Positions 8,536 through 15,817 of a stretch of 64,000 nucleotides of DNA are shown here, one piece after another. The stretch lies in assembly GCF_017873395.1 (NCBI RefSeq), contig NZ_JAGGKC010000021.1:1-64000 (forward strand), in the 5' to 3' direction. A model generated the notes under the pieces. The model saw only the letters and a list, made by a program, of their open reading frames with translations, was not told where the DNA came from and did no database searches. The stretch is from Youngiibacter multivorans (GTDB lineage: Bacteria; Bacillota; Clostridia; Clostridiales; Clostridiaceae). Within the stretch, counting starts at the first letter, position 1. Every line of letters begins with the position of its first letter. A program made the translations under genes and the position numbers.

Positions 8536-9383
8536 GCCTTTACCTCCCCGCCTGCTTTAGGCACTGATATGAACAGTCCGTTCATCAGGTTGACAGTATC
8601 AGGTATCGGGCAAGCCTTTTCGGAGGTACACTCCATGCAGCTGATGCAGCGTAGGTCAGTAACCTTGGTCTTGTCTGATATGACTATTCCCATAGGACAG
8701 CTGGTGTCGCACTTTTTGCAGCTTATGCAGGTTGACTCGTTTCGCTTTATCCCAAATATCCTTACCTTGTTCGACAGACCAAGGAGTGCACCGTAAGGGC
8801 AGGCATACCTGCACCATGGCCTCGAGATAACGAGGGATGCGCCCATTGTCACAAGGAGCACTATGAGACCTGGAATTGCTACCTCGCTGGACCAGAAGGA
8901 GAAGAGTGCGTTATAAGGGTCAATTTCAGCAAACATGAGGTATCCCGACCTTGCAGTCACATAGACAACCCAGACGAGCACAACATACCTGAAGTATTTC
9001 AGTACATTGTCGACCTTCTGCGGAATTACCTTCCCGAACCTTTTTCCAAGGATCTTCTTGCCAAGCTTTCCTATCCATTCCTGGAATGAACCAAGCGGGC
9101 ATACCCATCCGCAGAATACCGGCCCGAACAGAATGGCAAGGATGAATACTAGTGTCATCAATATGACTGAGGACATATGTATCTTCGAAATGAAGGTGCC
9201 TAAAGTGCCCAGGTTATAGAGTGTTACGACTCCACCGAAGGGACAGATTGCGTGAAGCGAAGCATCGGCGATAAGCGGAATGCCAAGACCGGATTCTGCA
9301 AGCGTGTGGTTTATTGCGATAAGTCCGATAAGTGCAAAGAAAAATATCTGTACATAGAGTCTGAGCTTTGATTTCTTTTTCAT
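8532..9383 (-). CDS. NapH/NosR-type polyferredoxin membrane protein
   Basis: This 283-residue integral membrane protein has four to five helices and the CxxxCP half-motif pairs typical of NapH/NosR/CcoG-like proteins: CGWVCPLG and CRYACPYG at helix ends, and two C-terminal 4Fe-4S clusters (CISCKKCDTSCP and CISCMECTSEKACP). Such proteins move electrons between the membrane or periplasm and cytoplasmic ferredoxins. I choose the ATG at 9383 because GGGAG lies 8 bases upstream; that site is inside the longer frame. The gene lies behind an 11-bp direct repeat and is probably under the control of the OmpR-type regulator upstream. Confidence 0.88.
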   Translation of the reverse strand: MKKKSKLRLYVQIFFFALIGLIAINHTLAESGLGIPLIADASLHAICPFGGVVTLYNLGTLGTFISKIHMSSVILMTLVFILAILFGPVFCGWVCPLGSFQEWIGKLGKKILGKRFGKVIPQKVDNVLKYFRYVVLVWVVYVTARSGYLMFAEIDPYNALFSFWSSEVAIPGLIVLLVTMGASLVISRPWCRYACPYGALLGLSNKVRIFGIKRNESTCISCKKCDTSCPMGIVISDKTKVTDLRCISCMECTSEKACPIPDTVNLMNGLFISVPKAGGEVKA

Positions 9384-9442
9384 TTTGACATCTCCCATAA
9401 GACAGATTCAGGAATTTCCATGTACTCATATTAATTGGAAGA

Positions 9443-9462
9443 TGTGAGGGATCTGTGAGGGA
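9443..9462 (-). promoter_or_regulatory. tandem 11-bp direct repeat, probable OmpR-family operator
   Basis: TGTGAGGGA occurs twice on the plus strand at 9443-9451 and 9454-9462, exactly 11 bp apart (TCCCTCACA on the transcribed orientation). OmpR/PhoB-family regulators bind such tandem half-sites on one face of the helix. A TAATAT -10-like box follows at a distance that puts the repeat over the -35 region, which fits activation of the NapH-like gene. The regulator encoded at 10864-11553 is the obvious candidate. Confidence 0.55.
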
Positions 9463-9493
9463 ATGTAGTCAAAAATGGTGAATTAAGAACCAT

Positions 9494-10867
9494 TTAAGCT
9501 GACCTGGCTGAAAACCAGAACCTGGCTCCTCCTGAATCGTTGTTCGAGGCACCATATGCGAACCCATGGGATTCGAGGATGCTTTTTGCAATGGCAAGTC
9601 CAAGACCTGTGCCCTTCGCCCCTTCACCCTTGCCTTTGTAGTACCTTTCCCATATTCTTGGGAGGTCTTCCTCACTGATCCCCTGCCCGTCATCGACGAC
9701 ACTCATGGTTACTTGGCCAGATGACTTAATTACTTTAACAACTACCTTCTCTCTGCCATGCTTGAAGGCATTTCCAATAAGGTTTACTACCACCTGCTCC
9801 ATGTACTTTCGGTCAGCCAGGATCATACAGCCCTTTTCAGCTTCAAATTCGAGACGTATTCCAGTCCTTGAAGAAAGGTCCCGGAACCTTTCTGAAACAA
9901 CTGAAGCTGCTTCTGAGAGGTCCATGATTCCCAGTTCAGGCTTTGAAGCTCCCGAATCGAGCCTGGACATACTGAGGATGTCATCAACGAGCTCGGAGAG
10001 CCTGTCAGACTCTTCTATTATGATCCCAAGCTGCCTGTTCCTCTTTTCAGGGTCGTTTCCCGTTACATCACGCAGAGTTTCGGCATAGCCGCGAATGAGG
10101 CTTAGCGGCGTCCTCAGCTCATGCGATATGTTTCCGATGAGGTCCTTCCTCAGCCTTTCAGTCTTCCCAAGCTCAATGCCCATTTCCCTCATATCCCTGG
10201 CAAGTGCTGAGATTTCATCTTTTCCCCTTACCTCAAGGTCGACATCAAAGTCTCCCTTTGCCATTTTTCTGGCAGCATCTGTTATCTTTAGAATCGGCTT
10301 TACGAACCTTCCGGAGAGGATGTAGGACAGAAGGAATGAAACAAAGAGAAGAATTGCCGTAATGTAGAGGAGCTGTACCTTGAGTATGGAAACAGTATCG
10401 GAAACAGGGGCTAGAGGTACTGCAGCGGCCAAAGCGCCACTGCCTGCCGGAGTCGCAAGAAACAGGAACTTTCCGCCTGTCCTCGTCTGCTCCTCGGTCT
10501 TGTTTATTGTATTGCCATTAAGTGCCTCAGATACAACCTCCATGATATGCTTGTCGAAGAAATTCTGTGTTCCCGAAGATGTTTCACCACCGGCCTTATA
10601 TACCGAAACACCTGAGTTGTCGAAGACTCCTATCACCAGGTTATAGACCTCGGAAAATTCAGCCATATCAGAGTGAAGCTCAGGATCATCAAAGCCCTTC
10701 TGCCCTATCTCGACGGCAATCTCAGCCACCTTGTCCTCCATCAGTCCAATCTGCCTTGTGCTGTAAAAATCCTCAAGGAAGACGACCTGAAAAAGCCAGA
10801 GTACAGATAGCATCACTGCCACGAGCACCATCATGCCCTTGAAGAGCCTCAGCGTGATTCCCCTCAT
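9494..10867 (-). CDS. membrane sensor histidine kinase (HAMP-HisKA-HATPase)
   Basis: This 457-residue kinase has membrane helices near residues 10-29 and 162-184 around an extracytoplasmic sensor of about 130 residues, then HAMP, a HisKA dimerisation domain with the phosphorylated His in GNISHELRTPLS (about 247), and HATPase_c with N-box NLIGNAFKHG, VDDGQGI and KGTGLGLAIAKS. It overlaps the response-regulator gene by 4 bp (ATGA), so the two are a cognate pair. The nearest downstream genes are the NapH-like redox pair. The sensed signal is not evident. Confidence 0.92.
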   Translation of the reverse strand: MRGITLRLFKGMMVLVAVMLSVLWLFQVVFLEDFYSTRQIGLMEDKVAEIAVEIGQKGFDDPELHSDMAEFSEVYNLVIGVFDNSGVSVYKAGGETSSGTQNFFDKHIMEVVSEALNGNTINKTEEQTRTGGKFLFLATPAGSGALAAAVPLAPVSDTVSILKVQLLYITAILLFVSFLLSYILSGRFVKPILKITDAARKMAKGDFDVDLEVRGKDEISALARDMREMGIELGKTERLRKDLIGNISHELRTPLSLIRGYAETLRDVTGNDPEKRNRQLGIIIEESDRLSELVDDILSMSRLDSGASKPELGIMDLSEAASVVSERFRDLSSRTGIRLEFEAEKGCMILADRKYMEQVVVNLIGNAFKHGREKVVVKVIKSSGQVTMSVVDDGQGISEEDLPRIWERYYKGKGEGAKGTGLGLAIAKSILESHGFAYGASNNDSGGARFWFSARSA

Positions 10868-11553
10868 GATCCCACCTCCGGGTCAAACTTGTAGCCGGTT
10901 CCCCAGACAGTCACTATCATCTTCCTGGATTCTCCGAGCCTTTCCCTCAGCTGCTTGATATGCGTATCGACCGTCCTGTCGTCTCCTTCGAAGTCATAGC
11001 CCCATACTGCGGACAGGATATGGTCCCTTGTGAACGCCTTGCCGGGATTCTCAGCAAGGAATGACAGCAGCTCGAACTCCTTCGGTGTGAGCTGCAGAGC
11101 CTCTGATGAGTTCATTACCTTTCGCCCATCCAGGTCAATGACCAGGCTTTTGAACTCGAGCCTTCTGCCGGAGGAAATGACTTCCCTCCTTCTTCTCGCT
11201 GTCAGAGCCCTGATCCTTGCAAGCAGCTCTTTTGGACTGAAGGGCTTGACCATGTAGTCATCGATTCCCATGTCGAAGCCAAGAAGCTTGTCATACTCCT
11301 CTCCACGCGCTGATAGCATTATGATTGGAATGTCCGAAGTCTTCCTTATACCTTTAGCCACGCTCCAGCCGTCCATGCCGGGCATCATGATGTCCAGGAC
11401 CACAATGTCGTACTTCTTCACCTCCAGCATCTCAAGAGCTTTAAGGCCGTCTCCTGCTTCATCAGGCTCATACCCGCCTCCGGCCATATATTCCTTTATC
11501 ATATCCCTTATCCCCGGCTCGTCATCAACCAGGAGCACCCTTATCTCTTCCAC
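10864..11553 (-). CDS. OmpR/PhoB-family response regulator
   Basis: The receiver domain contains the acidic pocket (VDDEPG), phospho-acceptor Asp in VVLDIMMPGMDG (about residue 54) and Lys in MVKPF. The C-terminal winged helix has the typical FELLSFLAENPGKAFTRD and VDTHIKQLRERLG segments. The length of 229 residues is standard. The start is a GTG with AGGTGATC upstream. It is the first gene of a four-gene run with the histidine kinase and the NapH-like genes, and the 11-bp repeats at 9443-9462 look like its target. Confidence 0.93.
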   Translation of the reverse strand: MEEIRVLLVDDEPGIRDMIKEYMAGGGYEPDEAGDGLKALEMLEVKKYDIVVLDIMMPGMDGWSVAKGIRKTSDIPIIMLSARGEEYDKLLGFDMGIDDYMVKPFSPKELLARIRALTARRRREVISSGRRLEFKSLVIDLDGRKVMNSSEALQLTPKEFELLSFLAENPGKAFTRDHILSAVWGYDFEGDDRTVDTHIKQLRERLGESRKMIVTVWGTGYKFDPEVGS

Positions 11554-11575
11554 AAAAGATCACCTCTTACTGATG

Positions 11576-11581
11576 ATTATA
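11576..11581 (-). promoter_or_regulatory. extended -10 promoter of the two-component genes
   Basis: The minus strand reads TGCTATAAT, an extended -10 element with a perfect TATAAT. A possible TTGAAA lies 19 bases further up, longer than ideal, which fits reliance on the TG extension. The response-regulator GTG is about 23 bases downstream of the -10 box. Confidence 0.6.
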
Positions 11582-11634
11582 GCATCCAAACGCTGCAAGG
11601 TTTCAACACAGGGTTCATCACAGGAAAATTTATG

Positions 11635-11648
11635 GGGACGGTACTTGA
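11635..11648 (+). repeat. left inverted repeat of the RAYT-like element
   Basis: GGGACGGTACTTGA here matches the reverse complement of 12463-12476 (GGGACGGAACTTGA) at 13 of 14 positions. The two copies bracket the RAYT-like gene. GGGACGG-type ends are typical of REP-associated Y1 transposases. The last four bases of this copy also form the start of the gene's -35 box. Confidence 0.7.
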
Positions 11649-11673
11649 CTTATACTTGAATCGCTGATATATT
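11645..11673 (+). promoter_or_regulatory. promoter of the RAYT-like gene
   Basis: TTGACT, a 17-base spacer and TATATT lie just before the gene. The -35 box overlaps the left inverted repeat, so a protein bound to the repeat would block or modulate its own promoter. Confidence 0.7.
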
Positions 11674-11696
11674 GTTAATGAAGGCAGGTGGTAAGG

Positions 11697-12407
11697 TTGG
11701 CACGGACAGCACGTATAAAGGACGATTTCGGAACCTTCCTGATCCGCCAGACCGGAGGCGGTGAGAGGGTGCTCTTTGAGAATGAGGGCGACAGGTACCG
11801 TTTCATGGAGATCCTTAAAAGGACCCAGGCAAATTTCAATTTCAAGCTATATGCATACTGTCTCCTTTCAGACAATGAGTACCAGCTTGTACTGGATACC
11901 AACGGCAGCGACCTGTCGAAGGTGATGAAGAGCATAAACATAGGCTACGCAATGTACGTAAAGTGCAAGGGAAGGCTATTCAGGGACAGGTACAGGAGCA
12001 CTCTCATGAATGACAAGGATGAGACACTTAAGACCATAGGTGCTCTGCATGAAAGGAGCAAGGAAGCCACAGAGTGGAACAGCTTCTGCGTCTATGGAGG
12101 AAAATCTCCTCTAAAGCTTGACTGGGTGACACCGCTCAAGAAGGAAGACTCAGAACCGATAAGCGCACCAGATGAGGACAAGGAGTGCAGAGACTGTCTC
12201 CACACCCTCGAGGAAGCTAAAGTAAAGCTTTCATCGCTTGCACAGGACTCCGGACAGACTATAGAAGAACTGCTTAAAGACCGCGAGCTGCGCAATCAGA
12301 TGATCCATGATTTCAGGAAGAGGACTACCCTATCATTAAAGGAAATCGGAGTGCTTTTCGGTGGCATAAGCGAATCTACAGTATGCAAGATAATAAAGAA
12401 CACATAG
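11697..12407 (+). CDS. RAYT-like Y1 transposase homologue lacking catalytic residues
   Basis: The N-terminal 150 residues align by eye with the Y1/IS200-like (RAYT) HUH transposase domain: MARTARIK start, FKLYAYCLL, LSKVMKSINIGYAMY and RDRYRSTLM. The HUH motif, normally like DNHYHL, is DNEYQL here, so both metal-binding His are replaced. The catalytic Tyr region (usually RYIHxNP) reads GALHERSK and has no Tyr at that place. A C-terminal helical/HTH domain (LSLKEIGVLFG, SESTVCKII) is intact, so DNA binding may remain. I start at TTG 11697 (AGGTGG 5 bases upstream, matches the usual MAR- start); GTG 11688 is the alternative. It precedes a thioredoxin reductase gene in the same direction. Confidence 0.82.
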   Translation: MARTARIKDDFGTFLIRQTGGGERVLFENEGDRYRFMEILKRTQANFNFKLYAYCLLSDNEYQLVLDTNGSDLSKVMKSINIGYAMYVKCKGRLFRDRYRSTLMNDKDETLKTIGALHERSKEATEWNSFCVYGGKSPLKLDWVTPLKKEDSEPISAPDEDKECRDCLHTLEEAKVKLSSLAQDSGQTIEELLKDRELRNQMIHDFRKRTTLSLKEIGVLFGGISESTVCKIIKNT

Positions 12408-12448
12408 ATGCAGAAGCAGCAGTACCAATTGCTGCGAATGCATCTTCT
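12408..12448 (+). other. stem-loop after the RAYT-like gene
   Basis: ATGCA-GAA-GCAGCA and TGCTGC-GAA-TGCAT form an interrupted stem around GTACCAAT right after the stop codon. There is no T run, so it is not a standard terminator; it may be part of the element's right end. Confidence 0.5.
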
Positions 12449-12451
12449 AAA

Positions 12452-12480
12452 AGGGACAACCCTCAAGTTCCGTCCCTTAT
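12452..12480 (+). repeat. right inverted repeat and hairpin of the RAYT-like element
   Basis: Bases 12463-12476 (TCAAGTTCCGTCCC) are the inverted partner of 11635-11648. Together with AAGGGAC at 12451-12457 they also make a local AAGGGAC/GTCCCTT hairpin, as REP-type ends often do. The copy ends directly before the ribosome site of the thioredoxin reductase gene. Confidence 0.65.
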
Positions 12481-12494
12481 AAAGGAGGAAAACA

Positions 12495-13484
12495 ATGAGT
12501 TTCAAGCTTAATCTCGACTTCGGGAGCACATTAGCACAGGCAAGTCAAAACACTCTGAATCCTGAGATTGTATATGACATTCTGGTGGTCGGAGGAGGAC
12601 CGGCAGGACTAAATGCCGCTCTATATGCCTCACGGAAAGGTCTGACAACCGGTATCCTGACCAAAAGGAAAGGCGGACAGATCCTGGATACCTCTGATGT
12701 AGACAATTACCTCGGTATAAAGTCAATTTCAGGCGAAGGCCTGGTACACGAGTTCCTGTCACATGTTGACCAGAACAATATTCCAGTCCTCTCTGATGTT
12801 GAAGTTCTTGGAATAACTACAGAAGCCGGAGTACACAGCCTTTCACTTGACAGTGGCGAGATCTACAGGGCAAAATCCCTGATAGTTGCCACAGGCTCAA
12901 AGCCAAGGACTCTTGGTGTTCCTGGTGAATCCGAGTATTCAGGCAAGGGCGTATCGTACTGCGCCATATGCGACGGCCCCTTCTTCAAGGGCAGGGAGGT
13001 ATTCGTAGCTGGCGGTGGAAATTCAGCTGCCGAAGCTGCAATAGACCTTGCCAAGGTTGCTTCGAAGGTAACCATAGTCCACAGGAGCCAGTTCAGGTCA
13101 GACAAGGTTCTCACAGACCAGCTGTACTCGAATCCGAAGATAAGCGTGATGCTCGGCACTACAATTACAGAGGTACTTGGAGATGGCACATTCAAAGGGC
13201 TGAAGGCCAGGGACAACTCTACCGGCGAGGAAAAGACAATCCCAGGAGACGGACTGTTCGTTGAGATAGGACATGACCCTTATACAGGGCCATTTGGAAA
13301 GATCCTACACCTTAACAGCCATGGAGAAATCATTGTAAGCCAGAAGAACGAGACAAACGTGCCGGGAATATTCGCAGCAGGTGATGTTACAGAAGTGCCC
13401 TACAAGCAGATAGTCATAGCAGCAAGCGATGGTGCGAAGGCTGCCCTCTCTGCCAGCGAATACCTTAACAGGCTGAAGGCCTGA
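12495..13484 (+). CDS. thioredoxin reductase-like flavoprotein
   Basis: This 329-residue flavoprotein of the low-molecular-weight TrxR class has an FAD-binding Rossmann motif (VVGGGPAGLNAA, about residues 34-45), the redox pair CAICDGPFF (CxxC, about 157-160), an NAD(P)-binding GGGNSAAEAA, and the C-terminal FAD motif FAAGDVTEVPYKQ. About 28 residues precede the usual start of the family and look like a short added tail. AGGAGG lies 7 bp before the ATG. The next gene encodes a two-CxxC disulfide protein and is the likely electron acceptor. Confidence 0.92.
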   Translation: MSFKLNLDFGSTLAQASQNTLNPEIVYDILVVGGGPAGLNAALYASRKGLTTGILTKRKGGQILDTSDVDNYLGIKSISGEGLVHEFLSHVDQNNIPVLSDVEVLGITTEAGVHSLSLDSGEIYRAKSLIVATGSKPRTLGVPGESEYSGKGVSYCAICDGPFFKGREVFVAGGGNSAAEAAIDLAKVASKVTIVHRSQFRSDKVLTDQLYSNPKISVMLGTTITEVLGDGTFKGLKARDNSTGEEKTIPGDGLFVEIGHDPYTGPFGKILHLNSHGEIIVSQKNETNVPGIFAAGDVTEVPYKQIVIAASDGAKAALSASEYLNRLKA

Positions 13485-13537
13485 TGAAAAGTTAGAAATA
13501 TATTAATATAAAATATCGATAAATGGAGGAAATGAAA

Positions 13538-14179
13538 ATGAAAATGTTCAACGAAGAATTGAGAAGCCAGCTAAAGGAGGTCTTTAATGACCTCGGAGGT
13601 GATGTTACAATCGCCCTGTTCACAAAGGAAGGCGAATGCTACAGCTGTGAAGAAACCACAGGCTACATGGAGGAGATAGAGGAGCTAAGCGACCTCATAC
13701 ACCTAAAGAAGTTTGACCTTGACAAGAATTCCGAGCTTGCCAGGGAATACAATGTCACCATGGTTCCAAGCATAGTCCTTCTCAATAAGGATGGAAAGTA
13801 CGAGGGTGTTAAGTTCAATGGAATCCCAGCTGGACATGAGATAAACTCATTCATCCCTGCCCTGCTTGAAGTATCCGGAAGGACTTCGGAGCTTCCTAAG
13901 GACCTTGAAGAAAGGATAAGGAAGATCGACAAGCCTACCAATATCAAGGTTTTCGTCACTTTAAGCTGCCCTCACTGCGCAGGAGCAGTACAGAAGGCTC
14001 ATAAGATGGCACTCATGAATCCATTTATCGATGCTGAGATGGTCGAGGCTGAGACATTCTCTGACCTTTCAAACAAGTTCAACGTATCTGGTGTTCCGAA
14101 GATAGTCATCAACGATAAGCATGAGCTTCTCGGAAACCAGCCCATACAGGCATTCCTTGCTGAAATGGAGAGAGTTTAG
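13538..14179 (+). CDS. two-domain glutaredoxin-like protein disulfide oxidoreductase
   Basis: This 213-residue protein has two tandem thioredoxin folds, as in archaeal PDO and the N-terminus of AhpF. The C-terminal active site is CPHC (in LSCPHCAGA), with cis-Pro in SGVPKIV. The N-terminal fold keeps CYSC (EGECYSCEET) and cis-Pro in VTMVPSIV, so both may be active. I take ATG 13538; GGAGGA lies 8 bases upstream, inside the longer frame from 13523. It follows the TrxR-like gene by about 50 bp and probably forms an NAD(P)H-TrxR-PDO relay. Confidence 0.87.
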   Translation: MKMFNEELRSQLKEVFNDLGGDVTIALFTKEGECYSCEETTGYMEEIEELSDLIHLKKFDLDKNSELAREYNVTMVPSIVLLNKDGKYEGVKFNGIPAGHEINSFIPALLEVSGRTSELPKDLEERIRKIDKPTNIKVFVTLSCPHCAGAVQKAHKMALMNPFIDAEMVEAETFSDLSNKFNVSGVPKIVINDKHELLGNQPIQAFLAEMERV

Positions 14180-14196
14180 ACTCTGCCGGAATAAGC

Positions 14197-14240
14197 AAAA
14201 AAGGTCAGGATCAGGCAGATGCCTTTTCCTGGCCTTTACT
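14197..14240. terminator. bidirectional terminator between convergent genes
   Basis: AAAGGTCAGGA pairs with TCCTGGCCTTT around a CAGGCAGATGCCT inner hairpin. The minus strand ends in a six-T run and serves the M20 gene; the plus strand reading from the disulfide protein has a weaker T-rich tail. Confidence 0.75.
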
Positions 14241-14286
14241 GTTTAATTGGGTCTATGAATGAAACGACCAGTTTTCCTGAATTTCT

Positions 14287-15471
14287 TCACTTATCTTCTG
14301 ACAGGAAGTCCAGTGCAATCTGTGCCAGTCCCTTGGAAAGAAGCTTCATGTTCGAATCATCGAACGAGAAATAGGGATTGTGGTGAAGGACCGGATCTGC
14401 TTCATCCTTAGCAATGCCTATGAATGCGTAGGCGGAAGGAACATGCTGGCCAAGGTAGGCGAAATCCTCACCGCCCATTGACTGAATCTGGTTGTCAGAT
14501 ACGTTTTCGTTGTCCGCATGCTTTTTGAATGATTCCCTTGCAAGGTGTGCCATGTCATGATCGTTTATGAGGACAGGGAACCTTTTGCCATATGTGAAGC
14601 TGGCTGTTGCTCCCATTGACTCGGCAATACCGGTTGCAAGCTTCTCAAGTTCCCTAGGAATCCTCTTTCTCGTTTCTTCGTCAAGAGTGCGTATGGTACC
14701 CTTCATCACCACCTTATCAGGTATGACGTTATGTGCTTCACCGCCGTTTATACTGCAGACGGAAACCACTGCCGGAACAAGTGGATCAACTCTCCTGCCC
14801 ACCATATTGTGAAAGGCCGAAATTACGGCAGCTGACACCGCTATAGGGTCAATTGTGAGGTGAGGCTGAGCGCCATGTCCCCCTTTGCCTTTTATGACAA
14901 GGTCGAACACATCAGGCGAAGCCATGATGGGTCCGCCGGAAACAGCTACCTTTCCTTCCTTCATCAGTCCCCACAGGTGGCATCCAAACGCTGCATCCAC
15001 CTTCGGCGATTCAAGGATGCCTTCCTCTATCATCGGCATAGCTCCACCATCCTCTTCTTCAGCTGGCTGGAACATGAACTTGACGCATCCGTCAAATGAA
15101 TCCCTAAGCTCAGACAGAATCATGGCAGCACCAAGAAGTCCTGCGGTATGTGCATCATGACCGCAAGCGTGCATCTTCCCCTTTACCTTGGACCTATACG
15201 GAACATCAGCCATCTCATCAACGGGCAATGCATCCATGTCCGCCCGAAGCAGCACTGTCCTTCCTGGTCCTCTGCCATGGAGCACTCCAAGTACACCGGT
15301 TTTCGCAATCCCTGTCCTTGTCTCTATTCCAAGCTTTCTGAGGGTCTCTGCAACGAGTGCAGACGTCTTCACCTCTTCAAATGCGATCTCAGGCTCCATG
15401 TGTATGCTGTGCCGTATGGACACTATCTCGTCATAATTTTTTTCAAGTATCTCCGATATCCTCTTTGACAG
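14287..15471 (-). CDS. M20-family amidohydrolase/metallopeptidase
   Basis: This is a dizinc hydrolase of the AbgB/IAA-amino-acid-hydrolase group. Metal-site signatures are LRADMDALPV, MHACGHDAHTAGLLGAA, QPAEEEDGGA, and MGGEDFAYLG near the end; the dimerisation lid lies between. Substrates are N-acyl amino acids or small peptides. Of the in-frame starts, CTG at 15471 (before SKRISEILEK) is best: GGGAGGGG lies 6 bases upstream and would be inside a frame begun at TTG 15495, which is almost at the predicted transcription start. About 394 residues is normal for the family. Confidence 0.88.
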   Translation of the reverse strand: MSKRISEILEKNYDEIVSIRHSIHMEPEIAFEEVKTSALVAETLRKLGIETRTGIAKTGVLGVLHGRGPGRTVLLRADMDALPVDEMADVPYRSKVKGKMHACGHDAHTAGLLGAAMILSELRDSFDGCVKFMFQPAEEEDGGAMPMIEEGILESPKVDAAFGCHLWGLMKEGKVAVSGGPIMASPDVFDLVIKGKGGHGAQPHLTIDPIAVSAAVISAFHNMVGRRVDPLVPAVVSVCSINGGEAHNVIPDKVVMKGTIRTLDEETRKRIPRELEKLATGIAESMGATASFTYGKRFPVLINDHDMAHLARESFKKHADNENVSDNQIQSMGGEDFAYLGQHVPSAYAFIGIAKDEADPVLHHNPYFSFDDSNMKLLSKGLAQIALDFLSEDK

Positions 15472-15503
15472 ATATACCCCTCCCTTCAAATTCAATTACA
15501 CTG

Positions 15504-15533
15504 ATTATATATCCTTTAGGGCAGTCACTTCAA
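15504..15533 (-). promoter_or_regulatory. promoter of the M20 gene
   Basis: The minus strand shows TTGAAG, an 18-base spacer and TATAAT. The transcription start should fall near 15497, leaving about 25 bases before the CTG start at 15471. Confidence 0.65.
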
Positions 15534-15549
15534 TCACCATACAAGAAAG

Positions 15550-15570
15550 AATCCGGGCATCGCCCGGATT
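15550..15570 (-). terminator. terminator of the AOR operon
   Basis: ATCCGGGC/GCCCGGAT with a three-base loop is followed by TCTTTCTT on the minus strand, 13 bases after the MoaD-like stop. Confidence 0.8.
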
Positions 15571-15582
15571 CTCATATTGTCT

Positions 15583-15807
15583 TCAGCCCCCGCCTACTGG
15601 CGGGAAAACTGAAAGCGTGTCCTTATCCTCAGGAAAATCATCAAGAGATGCATCCCTTCCGTTTCTAAGCAGTATTGCCACATCCTCCTCCATGATTCCC
15701 ATGGAGCCGAGTATTGTACGGATGGATTCACCCTCCGACACCTCAAGGTTAAGAATCTTACCCCTGTTTTCACGCAGTGTGGCGAACAGCCTTATCGTAA
15801 GGTCCAA
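15583..15807 (-). CDS. MoaD/ThiS-family ubiquitin-like sulfur carrier
   Basis: This 74-residue beta-grasp protein ends PPVGGG, supplying the Gly-Gly tail that is adenylated and thiocarboxylated in molybdopterin synthesis. Other typical features are the DLTIRLFATLRE start and the LSVFPPV end. It follows the AOR gene by 10 bp in the same operon, so it is probably a dedicated small subunit for the pyranopterin cofactor of the neighbouring tungsten enzyme. No moaE is seen in the window. Confidence 0.9.
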   Translation of the reverse strand: MDLTIRLFATLRENRGKILNLEVSEGESIRTILGSMGIMEEDVAILLRNGRDASLDDFPEDKDTLSVFPPVGGG

Positions 15808-15817
15808 TGGTTCCTCC

